Source: Frankiales bacterium
GTDB taxonomy: Bacteria > Actinomycetota > Actinomycetes > S36-B12 > CAIYMF01
Direction: 5' to 3'
DNA length: 58,830 nt
Assembly (NCBI GenBank): GCA_016125335.1
Contig: WGLY01000033.1
Span: 1-58,830, forward strand
The first letter of the stretch is position 1. The number at the start of each line of letters is the position of its first letter. Made by a program: the position numbers and the translations under genes. Below the pieces are notes generated by a model that was given only the letters and a program-made list of their open reading frames with translations, was not told the origin of the DNA and did not search any database. Below, one piece after another: positions 8,531 to 16,712 of this stretch.

Positions 8531-8937
8531 GACCGTGCCTTGGTCTCGAACGCACGTGCCCCGTACACGGGGCACAGGACGACGGCGTCACCCGTGCTCG
8601 CGAGCAGCCCCTCCGCTGCCGCCAGGACCGCGAGCACGTCCGGCTCATGGGTCACGGCGAACACGGACGCTCGCCCCACCGGGCGGGACCGGACCAAGCC
8701 GCAGTCGAGCAGACAGCGCAGATGGGCCGACACCGTGGACTGCGCCAGCCCGAGATGCTCGGTCAGCTCGACGACCCGGTGCTCTCCGAGCAGCAGGTGG
8801 CTCAGGATCGCGAGGCGTGATGGGTCGCCGAGGCTGCGAAACAGACTCGCGGCGGCCTGCAACGCCGCCGCATCAGGCACCACCGGCTTCTCCCCCGACG
8901 CCCGGTCGGTGCTGGTGGACTTCGCTTTCATCGCCAT
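8527..8937 (-). CDS. cmtR: ArsR/SmtB-family Cd/Pb sensor CmtR
   Basis: A 136-residue winged-helix repressor. The DNA-reading helix is AQSTVSAHLRCLL. Cys75 and Cys79 (HLRCLLDCGLV) and Cys122 near the C-terminus (VLCPVYG) reproduce the three metal ligands of mycobacterial CmtR (Cys57, Cys61, Cys102) in matching contexts, so this is CmtR rather than generic ArsR. It should repress its operon and release DNA on binding Cd(II) or Pb(II). It is the promoter-proximal gene and its stop overlaps the ATPase start. An alternative start lies two codons downstream. Confidence 0.93.
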   Translation of the reverse strand: MAMKAKSTSTDRASGEKPVVPDAAALQAAASLFRSLGDPSRLAILSHLLLGEHRVVELTEHLGLAQSTVSAHLRCLLDCGLVRSRPVGRASVFAVTHEPDVLAVLAAAEGLLASTGDAVVLCPVYGARAFETKARS

Positions 8938-9175
8938 CCATAGATGATAACGCCTAGCGGCTTGTGGTCGCCTGCGACGCCGGCGCGCGCGCGTTTCTCC
9001 AGACGGTTTGCACAGCCCCCGGACCGAACTCGACGTGACCTGATCGAGACGCCCAGTCGCGACTACACCTCCCGTCCGGGGTCACCCACCGGTCGCCGGG
9101 TGTGAGTGCGTTGCGACGTGACATCGGGTGATCAAGGCCACAGCGGTCGGGTTGCATTCGCTGGTCGGGCGCTGG

Positions 9176-9207
9176 TTAGGTAACCCTAATAAGTAAGGGT
9201 GACCTAA
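9176..9207 (+). promoter_or_regulatory. 32-bp DtxR/IdeR-like dyad upstream of efeU
   Basis: The sequence forms a 14-bp imperfect inverted repeat, left arm TTAGGTAACCCTAA, right arm TAAGGGTGACCTAA, with a 4-bp centre. Each half resembles the DtxR/IdeR iron box (TTAGG...CCTAA). It ends 17 bp before the efeU start, so a bound repressor would cover the promoter. Iron-dependent repression is the simplest reading. Confidence 0.65.
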
Positions 9208-9224
9208 CTTCAATGGGAGACGGC

Positions 9225-10067
9225 ATGTTCGCGAACTACCTCATCGGGCTCAGGGAAGGCCTCGAGGCCTCGCTCATTGTGGGAATCCTTGTCGCCTACG
9301 TCGTGAAAGCGGGTCAGCGCTCGCGTCTCGGCGCGGTCTGGGCTGGTACCGGCATCGCGATCGCGCTGTCGCTTGCGTTCGGTGCCGTGCTGACTGTGAC
9401 CTCGAGTTCGCTGTCAGAGGAAGCCGAGCACGGTTTCGCCGGCACGATGTCGATCATCGCGGTCACACTCGTGACCTGGATGGTGTTCTGGATGCGGCGG
9501 ACCGCCCGCGACATGCGCGGCGACATGCACGGCCGGCTCGACAAGGCGATGCTCTCCGGCGGGTTCGCGCTAGGCCTCGTGGCCTTGGTCGCGGTGCTGC
9601 GCGAGGGTCTGGAGACCGCTCTGTTCCTGTGGGCGTCGACCTCCGCGTCCGAGGGCACGGCGGCCGCCCTCGGCGGGGCACTGCTCGGCATCGCCACAGC
9701 GATCGCGATCGGCTGGGCCGTCTATCGCGGCGCCATGCGCCTGAACCTGGCCACCTTCTTCACCTGGACCGGGGCCCTGCTGATCGTGGTCGCCGCCGGA
9801 GTCCTTGCCTACGGCGTGCGCGACCTGCAGGAGGCCGGCTGGCTGCCCGGCGGGGCGAACTACGCCTTCGACGTCAGCGCGACGATCGACGAAGACGGCC
9901 CGCTCGGCACGATCCTCGGCGGCTTCTTTCACTTCGACCCGATCACCACATGGCTGCAGCTCACGGTGTGGGTGTCCTACCTCGTCATCACTCTGGCGAT
10001 CTACCTGCGCCCACAGCGCCCGACCGTTCCTGCCGAGGTCGCCGCCCCGCAGTCCGAACTGGTCTGA
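9225..10067 (+). CDS. efeU: FTR1-family iron permease (EfeU-like)
   Basis: A 280-residue membrane permease with seven predicted helices. Both signature REGLE motifs are present, near the N-terminus (LREGLEAS) and mid-protein (VLREGLETA); these glutamates bind iron during transport in the FTR1/EfeU family. The ATG at 9225 has GGGAGA five bases upstream and starts exactly at the first family residues (MFANYLIGLREG); an ATG four codons earlier lacks a site. No EfeO or EfeB partner is next to it, so it may act alone or with partners encoded elsewhere. The dyad at 9176-9207 suggests iron regulation. Its presence in a metal-resistance island is slightly unusual. Confidence 0.92.
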   Translation: MFANYLIGLREGLEASLIVGILVAYVVKAGQRSRLGAVWAGTGIAIALSLAFGAVLTVTSSSLSEEAEHGFAGTMSIIAVTLVTWMVFWMRRTARDMRGDMHGRLDKAMLSGGFALGLVALVAVLREGLETALFLWASTSASEGTAAALGGALLGIATAIAIGWAVYRGAMRLNLATFFTWTGALLIVVAAGVLAYGVRDLQEAGWLPGGANYAFDVSATIDEDGPLGTILGGFFHFDPITTWLQLTVWVSYLVITLAIYLRPQRPTVPAEVAAPQSELV

Positions 10068-10678
10068 TCGCCGGAGCATCGGTCCGCGAGGAGGCATCAG
10101 TCGAGGCCAGGCCTCGAACGAGGGGAACCTGACGGATTCCGGGAACGGCGAAGTGCCCCATCGAGCGGATTGGAGCGGTCGCGGGAATTGGTCGCAATCG
10201 TTGCCCCACCACACCTGAACGACCGGCACGCTCGGCAACCGGGGTTGGAGGACAATCCTCGAAGAGTCTAGGAATCCCAAGGGGTTCCTAGACTCGGGCC
10301 GTCGGGACGGAGTCGCACTGCCGGCACATGACGCCGGACATCGGTCCCAAGATTCGCGAACGCCGTCACCGTGTTCTGTTCTGTCGCGTTGGCGAGGGAG
10401 CCTCCATCCCTCGCGTCCGTCTCCACGGTTCGGCCATGTGTGTCGTCGGTACCCTCACGTCCTCGCCATCGCGCAATGCGCGGTGCGCCGCGTCTTCAGC
10501 ACTCTTCTTGCACGCTCTGCCAGTCCGTGTGGGGTGGCCCAGCGGCCTGCTTGAGGCAGACCGACTGCGCCCGAAACAGACGAGATCGCGACGGCGACCC
10601 TCGTGTCGCTCCGCTGGAATGCACACCTCCCGGTGAGGCCGCCGCGCAATACGGTGGCACAGGTCGGAAGGCATGATC
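10068..10678. other. Intergenic stretch, no supported gene
   Basis: Some 610 bp lie between the permease and the excisionase-like gene. Apart from the hairpin at 10264-10295 I see only short frames without family resemblance. It may contain non-coding parts of the element such as further recombinase sites. Confidence 0.5.
10264..10295. terminator. 15-bp hairpin downstream of efeU
   Basis: A 15-bp stem with one G-U pair and an AA loop (left arm GAGTCTAGGAATCCC) lies about 200 bp past the efeU stop. It could end the efeU transcript. Its near-perfect symmetry and lower GC also fit a protein-binding or recombination site. Confidence 0.45.
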
Positions 10679-10918
10679 ATGGAACGCGAGGAACTGGCCG
10701 GGTTGCCAGCACTGTTGGACGTCCCTGACGCGGCCCGCGTGCTCGGCATTGGCCGATCTCTGGCCTATGAACTCGTCCGTCGAGGGGAGTGGCCCACCGC
10801 CGTTCTCCGGTTCGGCAGGTTGATCAAGATCCCGAGTGGTCCGCTCCTCCGGCTCGTCGAGAGCGGGCCGGACGCGCCGGCCACGCAGACCACCAAGGGA
10901 TCGCGCGTGCCAGGGTGA
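10679..10918 (+). CDS. Excisionase-like helix-turn-helix protein
   Basis: A 79-residue protein (81 if the ATG at 10673 is used) with an AlpA/Xis-type winged helix: LLDVPDAARVLGIGRSLAYE followed by VRRGEWPTAVLRFG and LIKIP. Proteins of this size and pattern act as recombination directionality factors or small transcription regulators in actinobacterial integrative elements. It faces the integrase gene tail to tail, 33 bp apart, which supports a role in excision of this island. The ATG at 10679 has GGAAGG at a better distance than the first ATG. Function is inferred from fold and position. Confidence 0.75.
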   Translation: MEREELAGLPALLDVPDAARVLGIGRSLAYELVRRGEWPTAVLRFGRLIKIPSGPLLRLVESGPDAPATQTTKGSRVPG

Positions 10919-10951
10919 GACCGCCTGGCCCAGCGGAGTGTCCTACTTGCT

Positions 10952-12280
10952 TCAAGCCTTGACGCGCCGGAGCGCGGCGAGGGCAGTCTCGTCGGCGGTC
11001 GGCAGGGTGTGGACGTACTTGCTCGTGGTGGCGATCGACGTGTGTCCGAGTCGGTCGCGGACGACCTGAAGGTCGGCGCCACCAGCGAGGAGCCAGGACG
11101 CGTGGGAGTGGCGGAGGTCGTGCAGCCGTGGCCTCGGGTCGAGCCCTGCCTCGGTGCAGGCGGGTCGCCAGACGCGCCGGGTGAACCAGTCGCGGGGCAG
11201 GTGTCCGTCGGTGTCGACCGCCCGGCTTCCACGCGGTTCGTCCCTGCCTTCGGCGCGACGCTGCGCCCGATAGCTGGCGAAGGCGGCCTTGCAGTGCGCG
11301 CAGCGACACTTACCGGCGGTGTAGGCGGACAGTGTGCCGTGCCGGTAGGTGCGGCCAGCGGCGTTCGGCTCGGTGAGCCCGAGCTCGGCGGCGTCCACCA
11401 GCAGTGGACGTGACGGCGCCTCGAGGCTGAGGTGCTCGAGCTGGAATAGCAGGTCGTCCGCTCGGAGGCCGTGCGCCTTCGTGTGCCGCTGGATCTCGGC
11501 CACGAGTGCTTGGTCGAGCTTGAGTCGGCGTGAGTGCTTGGTCTTGGGGTAGGGCTTGACGAGGAACCGCTCACCGGTCGGGTGGAACTTCGGGCTCAGT
11601 TCGACGACCGAGCGCGTCACGGTCAGGATCCCGGTCACCGGGTGGATGTCGCGGACGCGCAGCTCGGTGAGCTCACCCCAGCGCAGCCCGGACCCGATGG
11701 CGACCTCGACAATCAGCCGCGACGCGTCGTTGGGCAGGGCGTCGTAGAGGCGGGCGTACTCCTCCGGGGTCAGGATCCGGTACTCCTTCACCGGCACAGT
11801 GGGGGACTTCACCCCGCGGCAAGGGTGGATCGCGATCACGAAGTCATTGAGCGCAGTTGTGAAGATGGCCGAGAGCACGATCTTCACGTGCCTAATGCTC
11901 GCCGGGCTCACCCCGCTGGCATCCATCTCGGTCACCCACTGACGCACGTGGGCGGGCAGGATGTCGCGCATCCGCATCGGCCCGAACCACGGCACGATGT
12001 GCCGGTCCAGGACATACCGGTAGCTCTGCCGGGTCGAGGGCTCGAGCACATGGTGGGGGAACCAGCGCTCGTTCACGTAATCCTCGAACCTCAGCTTCCC
12101 GGCCGACGCGTCGTCCGGGCGACCTGCCGCCAACCGGGCCTCGGCCCTCTGCCAGGCCAGGTTCGCCTCCTTGCGCGTCGCGAACGTGCCAGCCTGCCGC
12201 ACCTGCCCCCGGGCATCCCGATAGACGGCGGCGTAGCGGACACCGCCCTTCGTGTCCTTGCGCTTGCGGGTGAACCCCAT
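10952..12280 (-). CDS. Tyrosine site-specific integrase with Cys-rich insert
   Basis: A 442-residue phage-type integrase that recombines the island with the tRNA site beside it. It has an N-terminal arm-binding segment (about 1-60), a SAM-like core-binding domain (65-150) and the catalytic domain. Catalytic residues are Arg200 (GSGLRWGELT), His387 and Arg390 (HDLRHSHAS), His413 (LGHTS) and Tyr422 (SKYVH); a Lys near 247 fits the beta-hairpin lysine. Between the first Arg and the HxxR box there is an insert at roughly 310-350 with Cys325, Cys327 and Cys330 (CRCAHC), resembling a small zinc-binding module found in actinophage proteins. The gene reads away from the attachment site at 12445-12489. 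It looks complete and functional. Confidence 0.93.
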   Translation of the reverse strand: MGFTRKRKDTKGGVRYAAVYRDARGQVRQAGTFATRKEANLAWQRAEARLAAGRPDDASAGKLRFEDYVNERWFPHHVLEPSTRQSYRYVLDRHIVPWFGPMRMRDILPAHVRQWVTEMDASGVSPASIRHVKIVLSAIFTTALNDFVIAIHPCRGVKSPTVPVKEYRILTPEEYARLYDALPNDASRLIVEVAIGSGLRWGELTELRVRDIHPVTGILTVTRSVVELSPKFHPTGERFLVKPYPKTKHSRRLKLDQALVAEIQRHTKAHGLRADDLLFQLEHLSLEAPSRPLLVDAAELGLTEPNAAGRTYRHGTLSAYTAGKCRCAHCKAAFASYRAQRRAEGRDEPRGSRAVDTDGHLPRDWFTRRVWRPACTEAGLDPRPRLHDLRHSHASWLLAGGADLQVVRDRLGHTSIATTSKYVHTLPTADETALAALRRVKA

Positions 12281-12306
12281 GCGAGCCCCTCCGGTCGTGG
12301 TTCACA

Positions 12307-12338
12307 TGCCATCAATTTGCCATCAAGACCTGATGGCA
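12307..12338. promoter_or_regulatory. Repeated TGCCATCAA sites upstream of int
   Basis: Two direct copies of TGCCATCAA (12307-12315 and 12318-12326) and one inverted core TGATGGCA (12331-12338) lie 27-58 bp before the int start. Short repeats between int and the core site are the usual form of integrase arm-binding sites, and they could also serve for autoregulation. Confidence 0.5.
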
Positions 12339-12444
12339 AGAGCCGATACTGGCTACCACGAGTCAAGTCAGATAGTCACGAAAAGCGTTGGTACTCAGGC
12401 ATTATCCGGCACGGACGAGATCGAATCAAGAGGGGATTCCGGCG

Positions 12445-12489
12445 CTCATAACCCAGAGGTCGCAGGTTCAAATCCTGCCCCCGCTACCA
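12445..12489 (+). other. Attachment site: 3' part of initiator tRNA-Met
   Basis: The 45 bp match the anticodon loop (CTCATAACCC, anticodon CAT), variable loop, T-arm (GCAGGTTCAAATCCTGC), 3' acceptor strand and encoded CCA of an actinobacterial initiator tRNA-Met. The bases before it do not form a D-arm or a 5' acceptor strand, so this is not a complete tRNA. The int gene is next to it on the left and ordinary chromosomal genes lie on the right. I read it as the right end (att) of an island inserted in the tRNA gene, with the intact tRNA expected at the left end outside the window. Confidence 0.8.
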
Positions 12490-12490
12490 C

Positions 12491-12530
12491 ACGCCAGGAG
12501 CCCGGTCCGTCAGGACCGGGCTCCTGGCGT
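12491..12530 (+). terminator. Perfect 18-bp hairpin after the tRNA segment
   Basis: An 18-bp perfect stem (left arm ACGCCAGGAGCCCGGTCC) with a GTCA loop starts one base after the tRNA 3' end. It is probably the native terminator of the tRNA gene, now separated from most of that gene by the island. Confidence 0.8.
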
Positions 12531-12726
12531 TCGCGCTGCGGGGGCATGGTGTGGGCGGCGTCGCGCTTCGACGGAGCCTGCCCCCGCTGCAGAGATTCCG
12601 GACCACCGCGGACGTGGCCCCCGACCACCGGTGGGGGTCACGTCGCTTCTCCTCACACGTCGGGTCGCGGCCTGCTGCCCGGACCAGGTCCATCTGCTGA
12701 GGCCGCGCCATGGCGGCTGTCGTGGG

Positions 12727-14460
12727 TCAGACGGCCCGGACCGGGTGGTAGTCGCACCGCCACATCGACGCGCGGACGAGTTGCTCGAGGTCAGCCACCG
12801 GCGGTGCTGCGGCGACCCCGTCCTCGATCGCACGCCGGGCGACCGCGGTCGCTACGACGGCGGAGACCTCGCGGAGGTCGGAGACGCGGGGGAGCAACGA
12901 GGCGCCCGGATGCGAGGCCTCGGACAGGCCGGCCACTGCGGCGGCCGCGGCGTACAGCATGCCGTCCGTGATGCGCCTGGCGCGGACCACGATCGCGCCG
13001 AGACCCAGGCCGGGGAACACCAGCGCGTTGTTCACCTGGGCGATCTCGTGCTCCACACCGCCATAGCTCACGGGCGGGAACGGGCTCCCGGTGGCCACCA
13101 GGGCGCGTCCGTCCGTCCACTCGATGAGCTCGCCCGGGAACGCCTCGGACAGGCTGGTGGGGTTGGACATGGGCATGATCACGGGGCGCTCGACGTGGGC
13201 GGCCATCTCCCGGACGACCGTCTCGGTGAACGCCTGAGGCCGTCCGGAGGTGCCGATCAGGATGGTCGGCCTCACGCGCCTGACCACCTCGTCCAGGCTG
13301 ACTCCGCCCAGCTCGACGTCGACGTCCCACGCCTCGACCTCGTGCGCCGGGCGTGCGTACGGCGCCTGGAAGTCGCGCAGATCCGCCCGGTCGTCGGTGA
13401 GGAGCCCGTGCCTGCCGACGCACCAGAACTGTCGCGCGGCATCGCTCGGTGGCACCCCCATGGAGACCATCGCGTCCCGCAGCTGGTCGGCGATCCCGAT
13501 CCCTGCGGTGCCGGATCCGTAGACGACCACCCGGTGCTCGCCGAGAGGCAGGTCGAGCTGCGAAGTGGCGGACAGCACCGCGGCGAGAGCGACCGCACCC
13601 GTGCCCTGCATGTCGTCGTTGAACGTCAGCGTCGTGGAACGGTAGCGGTCCAGGATCCGCCGTGCGTTGCTCGTGCCGAAGTCCTCCCAGTGCAGGATCG
13701 CCGAGGGGAACAGACGGGTCGCGGCCTGCACGTAGCGATCGATGAACGCGTCGTAGGTGTCGGCGTCCACGCGGGGATGGCGCAGACCCAGATAGAGCGG
13801 GTCGTCGAGCAGCGTCTGGCGGTCGGTGCCGACGTCGAGCATCACTGCCAGGGTCCGGGCCGGATTGATGCCGGCCGCCGCGGTGTAGACGTTCAGCTTG
13901 CCCACCGCGATGTCGATGCCGCCGACGCCCCAGTCGCCGATCCCCAGGATGCCCTGCGCGTCCGTGGCGACGATGAGGTCCACCTCGTCGGCCGAGCGGC
14001 CCGACGCCGCCAGGGCGGTCTCGATGCCGTCGGGATCGTCCACCGAGAGGTACACGCCGCGGGGGCGTCGGTACTCGTGGCTGTAGCGCTGGATCGCGTC
14101 GCCCACCGTCGGCGTATACACGATGGGCAGCATTTCCGGGAGATGCCGGCCCAGGACGCGGAAGAACAGCACCTCGTTCCGGTCGTGCAGCGCCGTGAGG
14201 AACACGTGCTTCGCCAAGTCGTTCGGCTGCTCCAGGTAGCGGAGGTACGCGCGGGTCGCCTGCTGCTCGAGCGTGAGCTGGCGCGGCGGCAGGAGGCCCA
14301 CGAGGCCCAGGTCGCGGCGCTCCTCGTCGGTGAACGCGGTGCCCTTGTTCAGCCGTGGCTCCGTCAGGACCGACCTGCCGCGGAGCGAGGTCTCCCAGAT
14401 GCCGAGGGTCTCGTCGTACACGGTCTCGGCGTGGTGTGGGGCGGCGGTCTGGATGCTCAT
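12727..14460 (-). CDS. NAD-type malic enzyme
   Basis: A 577-residue cytosolic enzyme that converts malate to pyruvate and CO2 with reduction of NAD(P). Length fits the long (SfcA/MaeA) bacterial and eukaryotic-type malic enzymes, not the short ~400-residue type. Visible marks are IVYTPTVGDA, the region GIDIAVGKLNVYTAAAGINP with the catalytic lysine, the metal-site FNDDMQGTG, the nucleotide-binding VVYGSGTAGIGIA and SNPTSLSEAFP. The related malolactic enzyme cannot be fully excluded. The ATG at 14460 begins the homologous part. It is the first complete chromosomal gene right of the island and stands alone. Confidence 0.93.
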   Translation of the reverse strand: MSIQTAAPHHAETVYDETLGIWETSLRGRSVLTEPRLNKGTAFTDEERRDLGLVGLLPPRQLTLEQQATRAYLRYLEQPNDLAKHVFLTALHDRNEVLFFRVLGRHLPEMLPIVYTPTVGDAIQRYSHEYRRPRGVYLSVDDPDGIETALAASGRSADEVDLIVATDAQGILGIGDWGVGGIDIAVGKLNVYTAAAGINPARTLAVMLDVGTDRQTLLDDPLYLGLRHPRVDADTYDAFIDRYVQAATRLFPSAILHWEDFGTSNARRILDRYRSTTLTFNDDMQGTGAVALAAVLSATSQLDLPLGEHRVVVYGSGTAGIGIADQLRDAMVSMGVPPSDAARQFWCVGRHGLLTDDRADLRDFQAPYARPAHEVEAWDVDVELGGVSLDEVVRRVRPTILIGTSGRPQAFTETVVREMAAHVERPVIMPMSNPTSLSEAFPGELIEWTDGRALVATGSPFPPVSYGGVEHEIAQVNNALVFPGLGLGAIVVRARRITDGMLYAAAAAVAGLSEASHPGASLLPRVSDLREVSAVVATAVARRAIEDGVAAAPPVADLEQLVRASMWRCDYHPVRAV

Positions 14461-14962
14461 GTGCGCCTTCGCTGGTCGGTCATCGCGGGTGTCCTCGACG
14501 TGGCTTGGTCCGTCGTGGGGTGGGAGCGGCTCGGCACGACGAGGACCGCCGGTTGGCGCGACGGCTGCTGCACCGTCATCTGCATGTGCGTGCTCCGACC
14601 CGCCGGGAGGCGTCCGCGGCGGTGATGGGAGCGGGTCGTAGGTGCCGGTTCGCTCGTCCGCCGCGGTCGTGCCGGCTTCGTCACCGTACCCCCCGGGGGG
14701 TATGGCGTGTCGCGCTCGTCGGGTGTGGGGAACGAGACACCCATGGACCTCTCCTATGGCGGCCCGGTCACCGGCACGTCGAGGTCGTGAGGGGTGCCCA
14801 CCCCCGTGGTCAGCACGGCCGAGCGGCTGGCCAGGCGCTCGCCGTGCCCGATCTGCCTGCGCACCCTGGGGACACCGACTACCTGGCCTCAGCCGGCCGT
14901 CGTGGGCGCGACTGGGCTGAACTCGCCGCGATCGTCGGCAGAGAGCCGGTAGTTTCCGCCGC
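14461..14962. other. Intergenic stretch with a G/C palindrome
   Basis: About 500 bp between the divergent malic enzyme and methyltransferase genes. It contains the palindrome at 14687-14702 and otherwise only frames without recognisable similarity. It must hold the promoters of both genes, but I cannot place them. Confidence 0.5.
14687..14702. promoter_or_regulatory. CsoR-like palindrome TACCCCCCGGGGGGTA
   Basis: A perfect 16-bp palindrome. Inverted TACC(C)n tracts of this kind are operators of CsoR/RcnR-family copper or nickel repressors. No copper gene is adjacent; the nearest starts are the malic enzyme 227 bp to the left and the methyltransferase 260 bp to the right. Confidence 0.4.
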
Positions 14963-15778
14963 GTGAGCGACGTCACCTCGCACTACTCAGGGTCCGGCGA
15001 CCTGATCGCCGCCATCCGGTCCGCGCTCGGCGGCGCCGGGGTGGACATCGACGGGATCGCGACGACGGCGCTCGCGCCGGTCGACGAGTTCCACATCCGC
15101 GGCCGCGCCGCGACGCTCGAGATCGCGGAGGCGCTGCAGATCGACGCCGGCTCGCGCGTGCTCGATCTCGGCAGCGGCCTCGGCGGCCCGGCGCGCACGC
15201 TGGCGGAGGTGGTCGGATGCCACGTCACCGGTGTGGACCTCACGCCCGAGTTCTGCGACGTCGCGGCCGAGCTGTCGCGCTGGACCGGGCTCGCGGAGCG
15301 GACCCGGTTCGAGGTGGGCGACGCGACCGCGCTCGGCTTCACCGAGTCCTCCTTCGACGCGGTGCTCACGATGCACGTCGCCATGAACATCGCCGACAAG
15401 GCGGGGCTCTACCGCGAGGCGCGCCGGGTGCTGGCACCCGGTGGGCGCTTCGTCGTGTACGACGTGCTCCAGGGTCCGGGCGGCGACCTGCACTACCCCG
15501 TGCCCTGGGCGCGCGATCCCGCCCACAGCCACCTGGCCACCCCCGAGGAGATGCGCGTCCTGCTCACCGGGGCCGGGTTCTCGATCGTCTCGGAGACGGA
15601 CTCGTCGTCCGCCAGCACCGAGTGGTTCGCGGCGGTCGCGGCGCGGGTGGCCGTGGACGGTCCGCCGCCGGTCACCTTCGCGGCGTTCCTCGGCAGCGAC
15701 TTCGCCGAGATGGCGCGCAACCAGGTGGCCAACCTGCGCGAGGACCGCATCCGGACCGTCACGTTCGTCTGTACCTGA
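14963..15778 (+). CDS. SAM-dependent class I methyltransferase
   Basis: A 271-residue methyltransferase. Motif I is [13 protein letters not shown] (residues about 67-79), followed by the acidic TGVDLTPE, the motif [11 protein letters not shown] and [12 protein letters not shown]. The layout resembles UbiE-like and sarcosine/dimethylglycine-type small-molecule methyltransferases, and the pre-domain with [13 protein letters not shown] fits that group. The substrate cannot be told. Start is a GTG without a good ribosome site, so the true N-terminus may differ. It is followed by the ctaD fragment. Confidence 0.85.
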   Translation: MSDVTSHYSGSGDLIAAIRSALGGAGVDIDGIATTALAPVDEFHIRGRAATLEIAEALQIDAGSRVLDLGSGLGGPARTLAEVVGCHVTGVDLTPEFCDVAAELSRWTGLAERTRFEVGDATALGFTESSFDAVLTMHVAMNIADKAGLYREARRVLAPGGRFVVYDVLQGPGGDLHYPVPWARDPAHSHLATPEEMRVLLTGAGFSIVSETDSSSASTEWFAAVAARVAVDGPPPVTFAAFLGSDFAEMARNQVANLREDRIRTVTFVCT

Positions 15779-15831
15779 TCCCGAGGCGACCGCCCCGGGT
15801 CGGCTGGTCGTCGTCCGCCGTCGTCCCACGA

Positions 15832-16425
15832 CGCCTGGCCGTGCTCGGCTTCCTCGTCACCTTCCTGTTCGGCGGCCTCACCGGGGTCCTGCTCGCGGCG
15901 CCGCCCGTGGACTTCCAGGTGTCGGACTCCTACTTCGTCGTCGCCCACATCCACTACGTCGTCTTCGGCACGGTGGTGTTCGCGATGTTCGGCGGCTTCT
16001 ACTTCTGGTGGCCCAAGTGGACCGGGCGCATGCTCGACGAGCGGCTCGGGCGGATCCAGTTCTGGATGCTGTTCGTCGGCTTCCACACGACGTTCCTCGT
16101 GCAGCACTGGCTCGGCGCGTACGGCATGCCACGGCGCTACGCGGACTACCTCCCGAGCGACGGCTTCACGACGCTGAACGCGATCTCGTCGATCGGGGCG
16201 TTCATCCTCGGCGCGTCCATGATCCCGTTCCTGTGGAACGTGTACGTCACTTGGCGCACGGCACCGCAGGTCGACCAGGACGACCCCTGGGGGTGGGGCG
16301 TCTCGCTGGAGTGGGCGACGTCGAGCCCGCCGCCACGGCACAACTTCGTCAGCATCCCGGTGATCCGCTCCGAACGTCCGGCCTTCGACCTGCACCACCC
16401 GGCGCTGGCCCGTCCTCGCTCCTGA
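15832..16425 (+). pseudogene. ctaD: 3' fragment of cytochrome c oxidase subunit I (ctaD)
   Basis: An open frame of 197 codons matches the C-terminal third of Cta[31 protein letters not shown] with the haem-region histidines, [38 protein letters not shown] and the tail up to a normal stop. The N-terminal two thirds, with the other haem a and Cu-B ligands, is missing, and the sequence before 15832 bears no resemblance to it. The fragment cannot form an oxidase core. It has no internal stop, so the break may be recent, or the cause may be a local rearrangement. The 3' end overlaps the PGPGW gene on the other strand. Confidence 0.85.
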
Positions 16426-16711
16426 CCCCACCGGAGGCGTCGTCGGCACGGCGCCGTCGTCGACGACGTCCGGCGGCCGCCGACCACCCGGCCCGCACCG
16501 CACCCTGGAGCCTGGCCCTCAGGCGATCGGCGGCCGCGAACTCGGAGCCGAGCACCACCAGGCCCAGGAGGACGGCGGCCACGCCCGGCCCGGGGAGCAC
16601 GAGCATCGCGGCGCCGGCGACGACGAGCGTCGCCCCGCACAGGAGCACGACGGCCTTCAGCACCAGGTGCGTCGAGTGCCGCCGGCGCGCCCAGTCCCGC
16701 CAGGCGGGCAC
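16349..16711 (-). CDS. PGPGW-family small membrane protein
   Basis: A 120-residue protein with two hydrophobic segments (about 16-40 and 42-60) around the signature [20 protein letters not shown], which marks the PGPGW family of unknown function. A basic arginine run and a hydrophilic tail follow. Its GTG start is 1 bp after the stop of the GreA-like gene, so it is the last gene of the terC operon. The tail overlaps the ctaD fragment antisense by 77 bp. The part beyond residue 80 could be non-native read-through into fragment DNA. Confidence 0.75.
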   Translation of the reverse strand: MPAWRDWARRRHSTHLVLKAVVLLCGATLVVAGAAMLVLPGPGVAAVLLGLVVLGSEFAAADRLRARLQGAVRAGWSAAAGRRRRRRRADDASGGVRSEDGPAPGGAGRRPDVRSGSPGC

Positions 16712-16712
16712 G

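Noticed and set aside
12414-12489. A complete tRNA-Met gene
   Set aside because: The bases that should form the 5' acceptor strand and D-arm do not pair with the 3' half. Only the segment from the anticodon loop on is tRNA-like.
12446-12628. A 60-codon minus-strand frame ending GAGFEPATSGL
   Set aside because: This peptide is the well-known false translation of the antisense of a tRNA T-arm region and instead supports the tRNA assignment.
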